The notes beneath the pieces were generated by a model that made no database searches, was not told the origin of the DNA, and worked only from the letters and a program-made list of their open reading frames with translations. Position numbers and translations under genes: made by a program. 64,000 nucleotides of DNA from Cloeon dipterum (lineage: Eukaryota > Arthropoda > Insecta > Ephemeroptera > Baetidae), in NCBI RefSeq assembly GCF_949628265.1, contig NC_088787.1, positions 32,290,844 to 32,354,843 on the forward strand. Reading direction: 5' to 3'. The stretch's first letter is position 1, and every line of letters starts with the position of its first letter. Positions 11,411-23,593 of this stretch are shown piece after piece.

Positions 11411-13580
11411 CTAAATAAATTCTTGATTTTTTACTTCATTTTTTCAACAAGTTAAAGTGGAATGATACTGGGCAAAAATTGAAAATTATTTAAAATGTTT
11501 GATGCCTTAAACAATTGACCGATAAACAATTTGTTCAACAATTTGCGATAATAAAAAAATAACCTTCCTACAATAAAAATTCAAATTTTGCCAATTTTCT
11601 TCAAAATTTACAGTGCTCGAACGTATTTTCTTGGCACAATCCGATTCCTCTCGTCGAGATCTGACAACGGTGTATGCCACTTATTGGGGAAACTCTTGGT
11701 TTTGAAATTAAATTGGATTTCAAGCAAGGAGACAGCCATTGCCATTTGAAAAGCATGGTAACTTTCCAGCCAATTTTCTCAAAAAATTACAGCGCTCCTA
11801 AAGGTCAATTTAGGCTTTAACTGAATCCTAAGGGATGAGTTTATGCATTGGCAACAAGCATTTTCCAGGCTTTTCCAGTATCATTCCTCTTTAAATTCTG
11901 CTATTTATCACGAAAATATCTGTCGTATTTTTTTCGTCAAATGAGATCCAAGTCATTATAAAAAAATTTCTGCTTTATTTTGTATTTTTTTTTTACATTC
12001 TTGCCCGACACACATTGTTAGCATTTCTGCGTCATGAGAAATCTGTGAAAATAACCTACGTGTGGGCAACATTATATTTCCTCCTCGTTTTACTGAAATG
12101 GCAAACGCGTTGAATAAATTATGATTTGGAAGCCAGCCACGGATTTACCTTGCATTTCCTAATGGAATAAATCAACACAGAGGTGTACAGTATGATTTGC
12201 GTTTGAAGGATTAAACAATGATGTTTATTGCATCATTCTGCAAGGGAGTGTGTACAAACAGCTTCACCTACCAGTACTTTTCACTCCCACGCTCCTCGTC
12301 GGTCAATGTGCGCATCAGGATTGAAAATCATAAATATTTAAAATACAAAAACAGCTTATATACTGTGTTACTTGGTTTATTTAAAATGAAACACTAATTG
12401 GAAAGAAAATCCCCTGGCGTTAAATAGCTATTATGTGCTTGTGCCCAAGGGGATCGTTTTCATGTCAAAAATTACTATAAAATATATTTGTATGATTAAT
12501 TTTTACGGTGCAAAAATTTATTTAGGATTTATTTTTCCAGTATCAGCGGTAAAATTTACGTTTTAAATTAAATCAAGCCAAGTCGTTTTTTAATTATAAC
12601 ATAGTGTCTTGAAAATAATTAATTTTATTAGATATTTAATATATAAATACAAAAAATTATATTATATTTCCTGAAATTCAAATTTGGTTGAAAAATATGC
12701 CACTTTTCTGATTTTTACCACTGGCAATTATTATTTTTTATTCACATTTAACATTTTGAAAATACATGTGCCGTTCACTGTTGCATTTATTTTATCATTT
12801 ATTATAGTGGGTTGTAAATAACATCAATTAATACAGCATGAAAACCAGCTTGAAGCTACTGCGATGATAAAAGCTCAACACAAATTCTGTGTCCAGCAAA
12901 AAGCTGTTATAATAAAATACATAAAAAGACCAAAGACCCAAGAACACGCTGCTCCAATCGTCTCACTGAATAAAAAATGTTGAATGTGAATTGGGGAGCG
13001 CTCGTTGAATTCAGCAAACCCAGTAAAAGTCTCCAACGACGACTGGATGAGTGTCCCCCTCCCTCTACCTCTTTGGTATGGCTTGTTGTGTGGGTGATCA
13101 AGAGAATTGCAAAAGTGCAAGCAAAACACGATAAAATTGCAGTTAAATTCTTAAGACTCAACCGTCAATTTAGAAGAAAAACTTTTCAGCTGTACGCCAT
13201 CTAAAGTTTTGTGGCAAATTTCAGTTTGCTAATGGTTGAACTTTGGTCTGTTTTGTGGCATAAAGGTGTCATTGGCCGCAGTTGAATGCTGGCCTACGTG
13301 CTGCAAAATTTCACCGCCGCCGCTGTAGGTGAGCGCCAAGCAAAAATCTGCCTCCAAATCAAAACTACCGGTGTGGGGAGATTTATAAGTGGTGGGGGCT
13401 TGGCAAAATCAAGTGGCGGCGGCATTGACTAGAGTGTTGCTGATGAAGCAAAAATCGTTTTCAATACTCAAAAGCTCAATAAACGTGATCCCCATTCATT
13501 GCTCAAGTTACTGCAACCAAATTTCAGGAACCTCTATGTAAAACGGCTATAGAAACACTGCATTTAATACCAGATTAATT

Positions 13581-13586
13581 TTTATT
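13581..13586 (-). terminator. Polyadenylation signal AATAAA, isoleucyl-tRNA synthetase
   Basis: The minus strand carries AATAAA here, about 86 nt downstream of the TAA at 13672-13674. It is the first canonical hexamer after the stop codon. Confidence 0.5.
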
Positions 13587-13671
13587 AAGAAACGCCCAAA
13601 ATTAAAATTCAGACAGAAACAAAATATAAATTATCAAGAAATGAACTCTGCGTTGCAATGTAATAATGCAA

Positions 13672-16600
13672 TTAAACGTTCAAGGTTAGAGATTGACCAT
13701 CAACCTTAAAACTTCTCGGCATGTTAGCAGCGGCTACATCGAAAATGGAGGAAACCAGCTTGCATAGGTCTTCGTGCGCCACATCAACCCCTTTGGGATT
13801 CTCCAGCTGAACCGACACTGTCTTGTTCTTGCACTTAACATCCACAAAACTAAACGATTGACAATTTTAATATTTTTCAGTCATAAAAGGAAATTATGCA
13901 AACCTGCAGATAGGTCCAGTTACTGGATTCAGTTTTGGCGGAGCACTGTCTCTGAGTGACGCCACTAAAATGGTTTTGCTAGATAGAGAGTTAACTGATC
14001 CAGCCAACAGCTCCTTTCCACCTTCGAATACCTTGAATTTTCTACCATTTAATTGGAAGATTCTGTCAATCTAACAAAATAAAAGAATAATTGTTTACAG
14101 CGCAAACAAACAAACACAAAATGATCAAACCTCATTCAAAAAGCCTTCAAAAGTGATTGGGTTTGCGCCTTGTGGATTCTCCAAGAAGATGGTGCCTTCT
14201 TGCCTTTGCCCTTTAACAGTTTCACTAAGGACAACGTTGACAAACCTAGAATTTTTTTGTTAAAAATATACTTTACGCGCACATCATAACTTTACTTGCA
14301 AACAGGATTTCTTTGCTTAGAAGTCTTTGGCGGGGAAGTCTCTTTCTGTGGAGAGACTCTTTTCACATCTCCCACGACAGCAATGTACAGTTCAGACCCC
14401 ATCAACTGGAAAAATAAAAACCTTGAAGAAAATAATAAACATGATTTTATAGACTTACCTGTTGTTTTTCATCCATGATGAGGTTGGCGTTAGTAAGTTG
14501 TGCTTTAGGCTTGATGGGCATTTTCACCGTATTTTCAATGAAGTTGAGGTAAGACTGAATGATGCGTTCCAGTTCACTATCCTTAGGTGTGACGCCATAG
14601 AAAATTGTGACCTGGTCGGTTGGCACCAGTCCTGCCTTCTTCCTCAGCTTCTGCATGCGGTTGATCACCTCCCTAGCCATTCCTTCTTCAACCATGGACT
14701 GGTCAGCTTTCAAATCAAGCAGGACAATGATCTGAAATGTTGATTTCATTGAAAAAAGTGACATAATTATAATAACTTGAAATATCTACCTGTCCAGAAG
14801 AATGGGCCTCATATTGCTTGTTGACACCCGCAGTTGATGATCCACTGAATGTGAACATCACTCTGATGTCTTCTGGGCTGAGCGTGTGCCCAAGAATATC
14901 GATGGTACCAGTATTCAGGAACTGCTGAATCTCAGAGTCTTTCAAATCCTAAAATAAATCAAGCCAATGCAATGATACTTTTAACTGACGATGAGCAAAT
15001 ATGCACATAAAGTCAGAAATTTTGAATTAAATTATCTCACTTGCTTAGGATGAATAATTTAATTTTAAATATGATCGCCATTCAAATAAAATAATCAAAT
15101 ATTTGAAGCAGCTATTTTACCTTAATAGCTTGGGAAACAGCTTTGAAAGATCCCTTGAGCCGCGAACCGAGAGTTTTGTGGTCTGGTTCAGCCCTCATGA
15201 CCACTCCATAACTCTCTTTGTCACTGGTGACGGTCAAATTGCGAACATTGAGCTCCTCCAAGATGTACTGTTGCTGTGCCCTGACGTCGTTCAGTGTCTG
15301 CTGGTCTTTGCTAATGACAACGATCTCGGGCAGAGGATACTGCGTGCAGAGTGAAATCATTAAAATCAATGCTGCATGTCCTTCTGACGAATTTTTACCT
15401 TCATTGGCTGAGAGTGCTTGTCTCTGATGACCCTGCCGAGTTCGATGACCGACTGCATGTTGGCGACCGAGCGCTCGATGTCTTTGTCGATGAGGTCAAG
15501 CTGCGGCTCAGGCATCATGACGTAGTGCACGCAGTCTTGAGGGTTAGGCATCAGGTGCTTCAGGTTTTGGTACATGAGCTCAGTCAAGAATGGAGTGAAG
15601 GGCGCCATCACACACGTCATCGAGTACAGAACTTTGAAGAGAGTGCTCAGTGCTTGATTGCAGTCTGCGTCGCCACCTTCACCCTGCACATGAATGACTT
15701 TTGTAGACAAATTTAGAGAAATTCATGGAGAACAATTAGGAAAATGGGAGGAAATTATTTTTTTTGTATTCAAAATATACAGGCTAATCGAGTGATAAAT
15801 TATATTTTGTCACTAGCATTAAGATTATTTAAAACGTATTTTTTTATGCAATGTGATTAATGTGACTCGCTTTAAAATTTCACATTTATTTAATGACTTG
15901 TTTTGGGGAAATAAACCAAATGAATAAGAATACTACTAGTATACAAATAATAGCATTTTAGGAAAATAATTACCTTCAGCCTCTTTCGGTTCATCCTCAC
16001 ATACCAGTTAGTAAGGTTTTCAATGAACTGGACAAGTCTTGGCACCACAGTGTAGAGCCGGTAAGCAGCCATTTCTTGCTTGACAAACTCTAGCAAGGAT
16101 TGGGTGAAAGACAGAACCCATTTGTCCATGGTGTTGGCCAGCACGCTCAAAGTCTCCTCTTTGTATTGGAAGGCTGATCCTGAATCCATTTGAAGCCTCT
16201 CCACGTTTTGGACAAAGAATCGGTATGCATTGTACCAAGGCAGGAAGACATCCTTCAAAATGTCTCGCACGCCATCCTCCTTGAAGCGCAAGTTTTCCGC
16301 TCTCACTACAGGGGAGTTGATCAAATACAGACGGAGAGCATCAGCGCCGTATTTATGCACGACCTGAAAAGGGAAATTCATGGTTAAGTTGGAAACTTGA
16401 TTTTATTTATTTCTTTACATAGAACACCAAAGATCTATAGAAGTTTTTTGTCTTGAATGCTAAATAACTGTACTAAAATAATGATAGGAAAAACAAGCTT
16501 CAGCATACATAGTGGTACCATTATTTACAGTATTTTATGGTCTTTACTTACGGTAACAATTTGACTGATTTGACTGAGGGTACAGAAAGACATGACCTTT

Positions 16601-19377
16601 GCGGTTTTGTTATGTCTCCCAAAATTTATCTTTTGCCTTGGATTTTGAATTTACCTCCATGGGATCAGGATAGTTCTTCTTACTCTTTGACATCTTCTGT
16701 CCATCAGCGGCCAAAACAAGGCCATTGGCAATGAGGTTTTTGAATGGTGCTTTGTTGAACAGAGCAGTGGAAATTACAAGCAGAGTGTAGAACCTTGCAA
16801 ATGAAATAAATTAACAACTGAACCACTAAAGAAATAGGATTACATACCAGCCACGCGTTTGGTCAATTCCCTCGGCAATGAAGTCAGCAGGGAAACTTTC
16901 ATCAAATACCTTTCGGTTTTCAAAAGGATAGTGGGACTGTGCGTAAGGCATTGAGCCAGATTCAAACCAGCAATCAAACACTTCAGTCACCCTTTTGAGC
17001 GGAGCGTGGCCAGGTCGCTTTGAAGGGATTGTAATGTGATCGATGCTGCAAATTTGCAAATAATTAATTGTCTTGAATTAATGTTCGCGAAAACACACCT
17101 TTCCCTGTGAAGATCCACGACCTTTTGACCTGAGAGGGCACACAGCTCTTCAATGCTGCCAACGCAGACCACTTCCTGCATGTCATCAGAAACCCAGAGA
17201 GGAATCGGAGTTCCCCAATACCGGTTGCGGCTCACAGCCCAGTCACGAGCGTCTTTCAACCAGTTGGCGAACCGCTTCTCCTTGACAAAATCAGGCACCC
17301 TGAAAATAACGCAACAGATTCAGATAATATTTTATTTTTGTTTAAGTCGATATTTACATTGGTGACTTTTTCGTCAACATTCATAATTAATATACAAGCA
17401 GTTTGAGAGTTTAAACGGTTCTGATAGATCATGTCAAATTACATAGAATAGTTTGTAGCTTTGTCACTGTCACTATCAGACAGAAGCATTAATATTTTAA
17501 TAGCGATTTTATACCAAATTGAAAAAAAAAACTAATTGCAAAATATTTCAACAGAATTTTATCCAGCTTTTAAAAAGAAATCATGTAGAGGTTTGATTTT
17601 AGTTTTCTGCAAGTAGTTAACTCCGTTCTGCTTGGACACTTTTATCAGTAAAGCAAAACTTAAAATATTGTTCACAAAGCGCAAGATGAAACAATCTTAG
17701 TTTGCTTCCATTAATGAACTGGCCAGAACCTAAAGAATATTTTTTAGCAGTTTTAATGTTACTTACCAGTAAGTGCTTTGGTTGCTTTCAAGAAGTTTCT
17801 GGCTCATTTGCTCAACTCGAATAAACCATGAAGGCACGGCTTTGTAAATGAGAGGAGTTTCAGAGCGCCAGCAGAAGGGGTAGCTGTGGTTGACCGTTCC
17901 AGCTGTGACCAGTCGGCCGTTCTCCTTCAACATCTTGATGATGTACTTGTCGGCCTCCTTCACGTAGATTCCTTCAAAGTCCTTGACGGGCGCGGTGAAC
18001 TTGCCACTGGCGTCCACTGGGCAAATGATGTCCTGCTCTTTGCTGATGACGCCAGCAGCCAGGCAAACCCTGTAATCGTCCTCGCCAAAGTATGGAGCTT
18101 GGTGGACAATGCCAGTACCAGACTCTTCAGTGACGTATCCGTCGTTGAGAACTTGGAAAGCTCCTTTCTCTTGCAGCTAAGATAAAGAAAAAAATATAAA
18201 TGAAAAATATCAATTTTCACCAATGTGGCCAGGAACATTGCAAAATAAACCAACTTACATGAGCAAAGTAATCAAAAATTGGCTTGTATTTCTTGCCCTT
18301 CAGTTCCTTGCCCAGCATCGAGCCAATCACTTCATAGAGATCAGGCGACTTGAAAAGAGCCTCAACTCTAGACTCCATGATGATGTAAATTTTACCAGTT
18401 GATTTTTCTGCAAGAAAATATATAATTTATTTGAATATTAAATTTAAACATATGACAAACCTTTGGCCTTGACATATTTCAATTCAGGGTTGACGCAAAG
18501 GGCCATATTGCTGGGCAATGTCCACGGAGTGGTTGTCCACGCAACTAGTGCCACATCAGGCTCATCGAGCAAAGGGAAGTTTACAACAACTGAAATGAGC
18601 GTTTATTAATGACTTGTCATTCCTACATGAGTTAAAGTGGTGCGAACCTGCAGGGTCCTGGACTTCTTTGTAGTTCTGACCAGACTCAAAATTTGACAAA
18701 GGAGTGTTGCAGGCCGTGGAGTAGGGCATCACCTTGACACCTCGGTAAACCAGTCCTTTCGTGTAGAGCGTGTTGAAAACCCACCAAACGCTCTCCATAA
18801 AGCTCGGGTACAAAGTTTTGTAATCATTTCTGAAATCTGATGGAGGGATTTTTTGGAGGAACATTGCTGGTGTTTAAATTTGTTTACCAATCCAACGCCC
18901 AAGCCGGCTAATGACCGTCTCCCAGTCAGATGAGTATCTCATCACAATCTTCCGGCACTCATTGTTATACGCTGCGATGCCCATTTTGGCCACGTCCTCA
19001 GGGCCTTTGATCCCCAACAGCTTGTCGATTTCAAATTCCTGTCAATTTGAATTAATTGTAAGAAAATGCTTTTATTACATCATCCTACAGAAGTTACTTA
19101 CAACTGGCAAGCCGTGGCAATCCCATCCGAAACGTCTTTGGACGTGAAATCCCTTCTGATGAGCATACCGAGTGACAATGTCTTTGATTGTACCAGCCAG
19201 GATGTGGCCATAATGCGGCAGGCCAGTAGCAAAGGGCGGACCGTCGTAGAATGTGTACCTAGGCTTGCCCTTTGATTGCTTCAGGCATGTCTGAAATGCA
19301 TCAATCTTCTTCCACAGCTCCAAAACAATTTCCTCCTCTTTAGGGAAGTCAATTTTTTCGGGCACTGCTTGCACCAT
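13672..19377 (-). CDS. IARS1: Isoleucyl-tRNA synthetase, cytoplasmic (class Ia), complete
   Basis: The enzyme charges tRNA-Ile with isoleucine for cytosolic translation. Exons in transcript order: 19102-19377, 18888-19038, 18648-18836, 18461-18589, 18259-18407, 17767-18176, 17099-17299, 16848-17045, 16655-16793, 15974-16363, 15399-15683, 15121-15339, 14790-14948, 14459-14731, 14296-14405, 14131-14245, 13904-14070, 13672-13849. Phases agree throughout and give 1245 residues (human IARS1 is 1262). The HIGH-type motif is HYGH at 55-58, after [10 protein letters not shown], and KMSKS is at 601-605. The editing (CP1) domain lies between them and includes [11 protein letters not shown]. The anticodon-binding region includes [12 protein letters not shown] and [14 protein letters not shown], and the eukaryotic C-terminal extension includes [16 protein letters not shown] [14 protein letters not shown]. 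The start is the ATG at 19377. A 5' UTR intron is likely at 19393-19550 (donor GTAAAA, acceptor CGTTTAG). Nothing appears broken. Confidence 0.98.
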
Positions 19378-19983
19378 TTTAGCTGCTACCTCCTAAACGA
19401 GAGCAAAATTCGTAAAATTACATATCTTAAAAAAAACACTATTTCACGACAGGAAAGTAGCAACAATAATGTGTTGTAAGCGTTGTATGATAGATATGTA
19501 CCATAGATACAAAATCTCTAGAATTAATAATTTATTTCGGTATATTTTACCTGACAACTGAATTAAAATTTCGCGTTGCTCTCGAAATGCAGCAACTGAG
19601 TTTATTCTCGCAGAATTCTGCGAACCGTCCGATCGTCCGTACGGCTGATAAAAGCAGCAAAAATAATTCCAAATCAGATACAGTCTAGGTCCACACACCG
19701 CACCATGTGTGTGCTATGATGTGGTGATATTTTTACCGGTGGCCGACCCATTGGCAGGGGAGTGGCGATCGCTCGGGGGCGTAACCTTATCGGCGCATTC
19801 TCTTTAAAAAGATAAATATGTACATAACAGAGGAGGAAAGGGACTGCAGCTGGTACAATATCTCTGACAGATGAAAGATTTTTATTCATTTCCAAGTCGT
19901 AAGTTCACGTTTAATTTCTTTTGATGGTTTTATGTACGATCTTTATTATTTACAGCGATGAAAAAGTTCATGACAACGCAAAT
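19378..19983. promoter_or_regulatory. Divergent promoter region shared by IARS1 and NUDT17
   Basis: Both genes point away from this 606-bp gap. Toward IARS1 (minus) it holds a leader exon from 19551 upward and the leader intron 19393-19550. Toward NUDT17 (plus) it holds two short upstream ORFs and a 57-nt leader intron at 19899-19955 (donor GTAAGT, acceptor TTTACAG). The core, about 19,690-19,800, is GC-richer and contains GGCGATCGCTCGGG but no evident TATA box. A 16-nt perfect palindrome (TCGCAGAATTCTGCGA) lies at 19608-19623 in the IARS1 leader. Confidence 0.55.
19818..19874 (+). other. Upstream ORF 1 of NUDT17 (18 codons plus stop)
   Basis: An ATG at 19818 opens an 18-residue frame (MYITEEERDCSWYNISDR) ending in TGA at 19872-19874. 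That TGA overlaps the ATG of the next upstream ORF at 19871 in the form ATGA. It matters only if transcription starts upstream of 19818, which is not known. Confidence 0.4.
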
Positions 19984-19987
19984 ATGA
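19871..19987 (+). other. Upstream ORF 2 of NUDT17, crossing a 57-nt leader intron
   Basis: From the ATG at 19871, and with intron 19899-19955 removed, the frame reads 19 residues and ends in TGA at 19985-19987. That stop overlaps the proposed NUDT17 start ATG (19984) as ATGA. If the intron is kept, the frame instead ends in TGA at 19922-19924, overlapping the alternative in-frame NUDT17 ATG at 19924 as TGATG. In both forms the upstream stop abuts a main-frame start. Confidence 0.45.
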
Positions 19988-21199
19988 AAAAAACATTGGT
20001 TGCATTGAGGAGTTGCGCTGACAATAACACATTTGCGGTCGCCAAGTTTGCTGAATGTCTTGTACACCACTTCAGTGGCAACGGCAACAGTGCGGACCAA
20101 GTCTCTGTTCCTGTGCGTTGCAGACTTGAGGACAATCTGCTGAAGATCTCTGCTGCGAGTCAGGATGACACTGAGAAAAAGGGCAATGACGTTTTTGTGT
20201 GGGACCCCAAAGGGCAGAAATTTTACTCTCCACACAAAGACCACTTCGCAGTTTTGCAGGTAAAATACTGTACATAACTGTTTGAATAAAATTTCAATGC
20301 TATAACTTTTACAAAAATTAATTTGTAATTTTTGTGAGTTAAATTTAACAGCATTTTGTTCCCAAACATGCGCCAAACTTTAATTGTGCTGATATGAAAT
20401 AAAAATGATTTCAGCATTCCCCTGAATGTCCTGTGGGGAACATGACTGACTACGATAAAGAGATTGTACCTCCTGAAGACATGAGTAGAGGAATTGATGT
20501 TGCCGTTTCTATTCTGTTGCAATCCAAGGATTGCAGAATATTGTTTACAAGGAGACCAGACCACATGAGAACGTTTCCAAGGGCATGGGTGCCACCAGGA
20601 GGTCACATAGGTAATTCTTCTTCTATCTTAAGAGCTGATTTCACCAACATCATCTTGATGCAGAGATAAATGAAACGTTGATAGACGCAGGCTTGAGAGA
20701 GCTGAAAGAGGAAACCGGCCTTGAACTCAGAGCTGGCTCTGCAATCAGGATTTTGTGCCTCTGGGAGTCTGTTTACCCTTTCATTCTTGGGTTAGGTCTA
20801 CCAAATCGTCATCACGTAGTTGTGTACCTGCTTGCCAAATGTGATAAGACTTCCCAAGAGCTCATGAAGCACATCAAAGTAAGCATGAAATATTTTCGGT
20901 TCCCTAAACTGAAACTAAGTAAGCTGTTACTCCAGTTGGACCCAGAAGAGGTTCAGGCTTGTGCTTGGTTAACACCAGAGTCTGTCAAGTTTTTGTTGGA
21001 GGCCTGTGAACCGCCAGTGCAACCTTATCAAGAAATGTTCACTTTGACACCACAAGGCCAGCTTCATAAGGAACAACTCATCGTCTCCAGCATGTTCCAT
21101 CCTGCCCTCTGGGGAAGAAGTGACATTTACTCTGGGTCCCAGTTAGCCCTGACAAAGTGGTATGAGTCGCTGTGCATTGGCAGAAATGCTAAATTATGA
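19984..21199 (+). CDS. NUDT17: NUDT17-type Nudix hydrolase, complete
   Basis: The protein is a Nudix-fold phosphohydrolase similar to NUDT17, a putative nucleoside-diphosphate/mRNA-cap hydrolase. Exons: 19984-20259, 20415-20610, 20664-20878, 20936-21199. Phases agree and give 316 residues (human NUDT17 is about 328). The Nudix box (G x5 E x7 REUxEExGU) spans residues 155-177, with G155, E161 and REL..EETGL at 169-177, and is split by an intron after G(GHI). It is preceded by FPRAWVPPGGH, typical of this subfamily. The chosen start, ATG 19984, follows a probable leader intron. An in-frame ATG at 19924 is the alternative and would add 20 residues if that intron is unspliced. The third intron (20879-20935) is stop-free and could be read through. 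The gene is convergent with the carboxypeptidase; the two stops are 86 bp apart. Confidence 0.92.
20879..20935 (+). other. Probable 57-nt intron of NUDT17, free of in-frame stops
   Basis: AAA|GTAAGC opens and TTACTCCAG|TTGG closes a 57-nt segment with no in-frame stop. Splicing joins LMKHIK to LDPEEVQACAWL, the arrangement expected in the family. Reading through would insert 19 basic, aromatic residues. The length matches the dominant intron size in this window. Confidence 0.75.
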
Positions 21200-21237
21200 A
21201 TTTAAATCGTGTAATATTTGATTTTATTCCAAGTTGA

Positions 21238-21285
21238 TTTATTTATTTTATTTAGCGTTGTTTGTAACACATTGAAGCAATTAAA
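21238..21285. terminator. Overlapping convergent polyadenylation signals of NUDT17 and the carboxypeptidase
   Basis: On the minus strand three overlapping AATAAA hexamers occupy 21238-21252, 34-48 nt past the carboxypeptidase stop. On the plus strand the first NUDT17 signal seen is a variant ATTAAA at 21280-21285. If both are used, the two mRNAs share antisense 3' ends, and the NUDT17 transcript enters the carboxypeptidase coding region. Confidence 0.5.
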
Positions 21286-23562
21286 TCAGTAGAATGGTTT
21301 ATTTTGAGTAAATCTTTGAATGAGGTCCATTGCCCACTTGGGCTGATCTCCAGGAACCATGTGGCCTGCGTTTCTGACGAGCACTTCCGTCAGCTTCCCA
21401 GCTGTCTTCGCGTATCCCGCTAGTTCTTGGCCAACGTACCACTTGTGCCTGTCTGCCCTCATGTACTCATTTTTTGCGCTCCAGTCCAGTGCCCGCAGAG
21501 CACCAAGGGTCAGTGGATAAGCTACAATGATATCAAGCTGGCCATTGTAGATCAAAACTCTATAATGCTCCACAAGTTCTTGAATCCATGGCCGAACAGA
21601 CCTGAAAAGATAATTTTTAAAAGTCTGGCAGTAATGTTTAATTTAATCTCACTTCATGATATCTTGCTGTAGGAACTTTTCAACCTTGTTAGCCTCAAGT
21701 CCACTGAACGGTTTGTTTCCAACATGAATGGCTTTTCGCACTTCCGGAGTCTGCACTAAAATGCCAAAATCTGCAGTTGGGTCGCTCTCGGCAGGGTCAG
21801 TGTTGTGCAGGTAGTTGAAATAGAAGTTGAAACCAGTCAAATTTTGGAATAGAGCCGGTCCAGTCGTCAGGTCTCCATTGATAAGGCTGTCAAATACTTC
21901 AAAAGCGGCTTCCCAATCTTTTCTTTGGATCGCAGCGATCCCTCTGGCCTCAATTTTGTGGAATTCTCGTTTCGCGTTCAAATCGATCAGCCCGAGCTGA
22001 TAAAGGTAGTCTCCATAGTGAAGCATGTGTTCGGGGTCAATAAGTCCATTTCCAATAGCCATTCCTAAATAGAAAATGACGTAATTGTTTAAAATATCAC
22101 ATTTTTCAGTATTGAATCAAGCGCTTGGAAGGAGGATATTTTGTTAGAAATATTTTCTGTTATTTCAAGATCATTAAAAAAATTCTGATTAAATTTAAAA
22201 TTGTACTAAAAATCCGAGGTCCTTTGATTCCTGTTGAAATTGTTTAGAATAATTTCAATTCAAGGTAAATTTCGTAAATTAAATATTTTTTACTGCAAGA
22301 ACTAAAATTGAGACACTTTGCAGATTAATTACGATTTGCTTGTCCTCTTTTCCAATTGAATTCAATGTTTATTCTCAAATAATATTTTAATATTTTTCTG
22401 ACCCTTGTAGTGCTTCTCTTATGTAAGAGTTTTTAATTACCTTGGAAGTTTATTTTCAACGCCGCAGTGGGATTTTCTTTGTGAATTGTATAGGAGACTG
22501 CCGGGACATATTTGCCTGCGTAACAGAGAACATGATAATTAGATAGCAGGTCAATAGCTCCTCACACTAACCAGCATATGACTCGCCAGTGACGTAGAAT
22601 TCATTTTTCGCGAGCTCTGGGAACAATTTAAAGAACTGTACCAGCGCACTGTACAAATTCTTTCCGACGGCAGTTTGGTTGCGAGAGAAACCTTCGTCAG
22701 CATCGGTGAAACTGAAACCTTGACAAAAAGCAATTGTATCGTGCACGAGCGTAAATTTTTCAATATTTACCAGTTCCCACTGGGTTGTCAATGTAAATGA
22801 CGTTGTGGGTTTTGCTCCAGGAATACTGTCTGGTGCTCAAGACCTGATTAGTTTTCACTACAAGCGGGCCATTTTCGGTGAACAGGCCAAAGAGTGAGGT
22901 GGCACCTGGGCCTCCTTGCAGCCACAGCACCACAGGTGCACTCACATAGTCTTTCTGGTTTATATTAAGAAAATTGTTAGGGGAAATATTCGGCAGTTAT
23001 TTTTTCAATTTTGCGATAATTCTTTTAAGCTGCAATAATTAATGTTTTAAATTGAAAATAAATGGAAAGGTCATATTTTTTGGGTTTTCTACTACCCTAT
23101 GTTGTGCACTTAAAATTCTGGTACAAATTTAGTCAACTTTTGATGCGCATTTATAAAAAATCAATTATACGCTTCCAAGAAAATTTAATTTTCTTAAAAA
23201 AATATAATTGTTTCTCTTGAAACCAATTAAATAAAAATGTCTTTTTAATATAATAAGTGGGTTGAAAAGCTTACCTCTGCTGGGAAGAACCAGAAGAACA
23301 TGTTGGAGTTGAAGGCCTCGTCCACGGTCAAGTAGCCCGAATAGCTGACGACACTTTCGGCGCCCTTAAGCGGCGGGACCAACGCCTTGTTCCTCGCATC
23401 TTCGATTTTGCCAGATTTAATCAAGGGTGAGAGGAAGAGTGGCTCGCCAGGGTCGACATCACTTCGAACACTCCTAACTACCGGGATGTCTGGGTAGACG
23501 TTGAAGAGGCAGGTGGCTTCATGGAGCACCACGGCAATTAGAACAAGTGTCAAACGCACCAT
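21286..23562 (-). CDS. CPVL: Secreted serine carboxypeptidase, S10 family (CPVL / venom serine carboxypeptidase type), complete
   Basis: This enzyme removes C-terminal residues from peptides in an acidic compartment or after secretion. Exons in transcript order: 23275-23562, 22771-22954, 22572-22718, 22441-22515, 21653-22064, 21286-21601. Phases agree and give 473 residues (human CPVL is 476). A hydrophobic signal peptide covers about residues 1-18. The substrate-binding and oxyanion motif WLQGGPGATSLFG is near residue 106. The nucleophile is Ser204 in GESYAG, with Asp392 in NGQLDIIV and His449 in NAGHMVPGDQP, so the triad is complete. The start is the ATG at 23562. A TATA-like element and an initiator lie just upstream. 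Insect members include hymenopteran venom carboxypeptidases, but nothing here shows a venom role; a digestive or lysosomal role is equally possible. Confidence 0.96.
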
Positions 23563-23593
23563 CGTGTTGCGCTCTCGTGCCTGCTGACCGGCG

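Larger units (their letters stand above)
10491..13671. other. AT-rich intergenic region between Ano8 and the isoleucyl-tRNA synthetase
   Basis: No conserved exon was found on either strand. It contains a diverged dispersed repeat at about 11,160-11,410, many A/T runs, and a GC-richer patch at 13,260-13,440 with CCGCCGCC and GGCGGCGG stretches. The far right end should hold the synthetase 3' UTR: an AATAAA on the minus strand lies at 13581-13586, about 86 nt past that stop. Confidence 0.5.
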
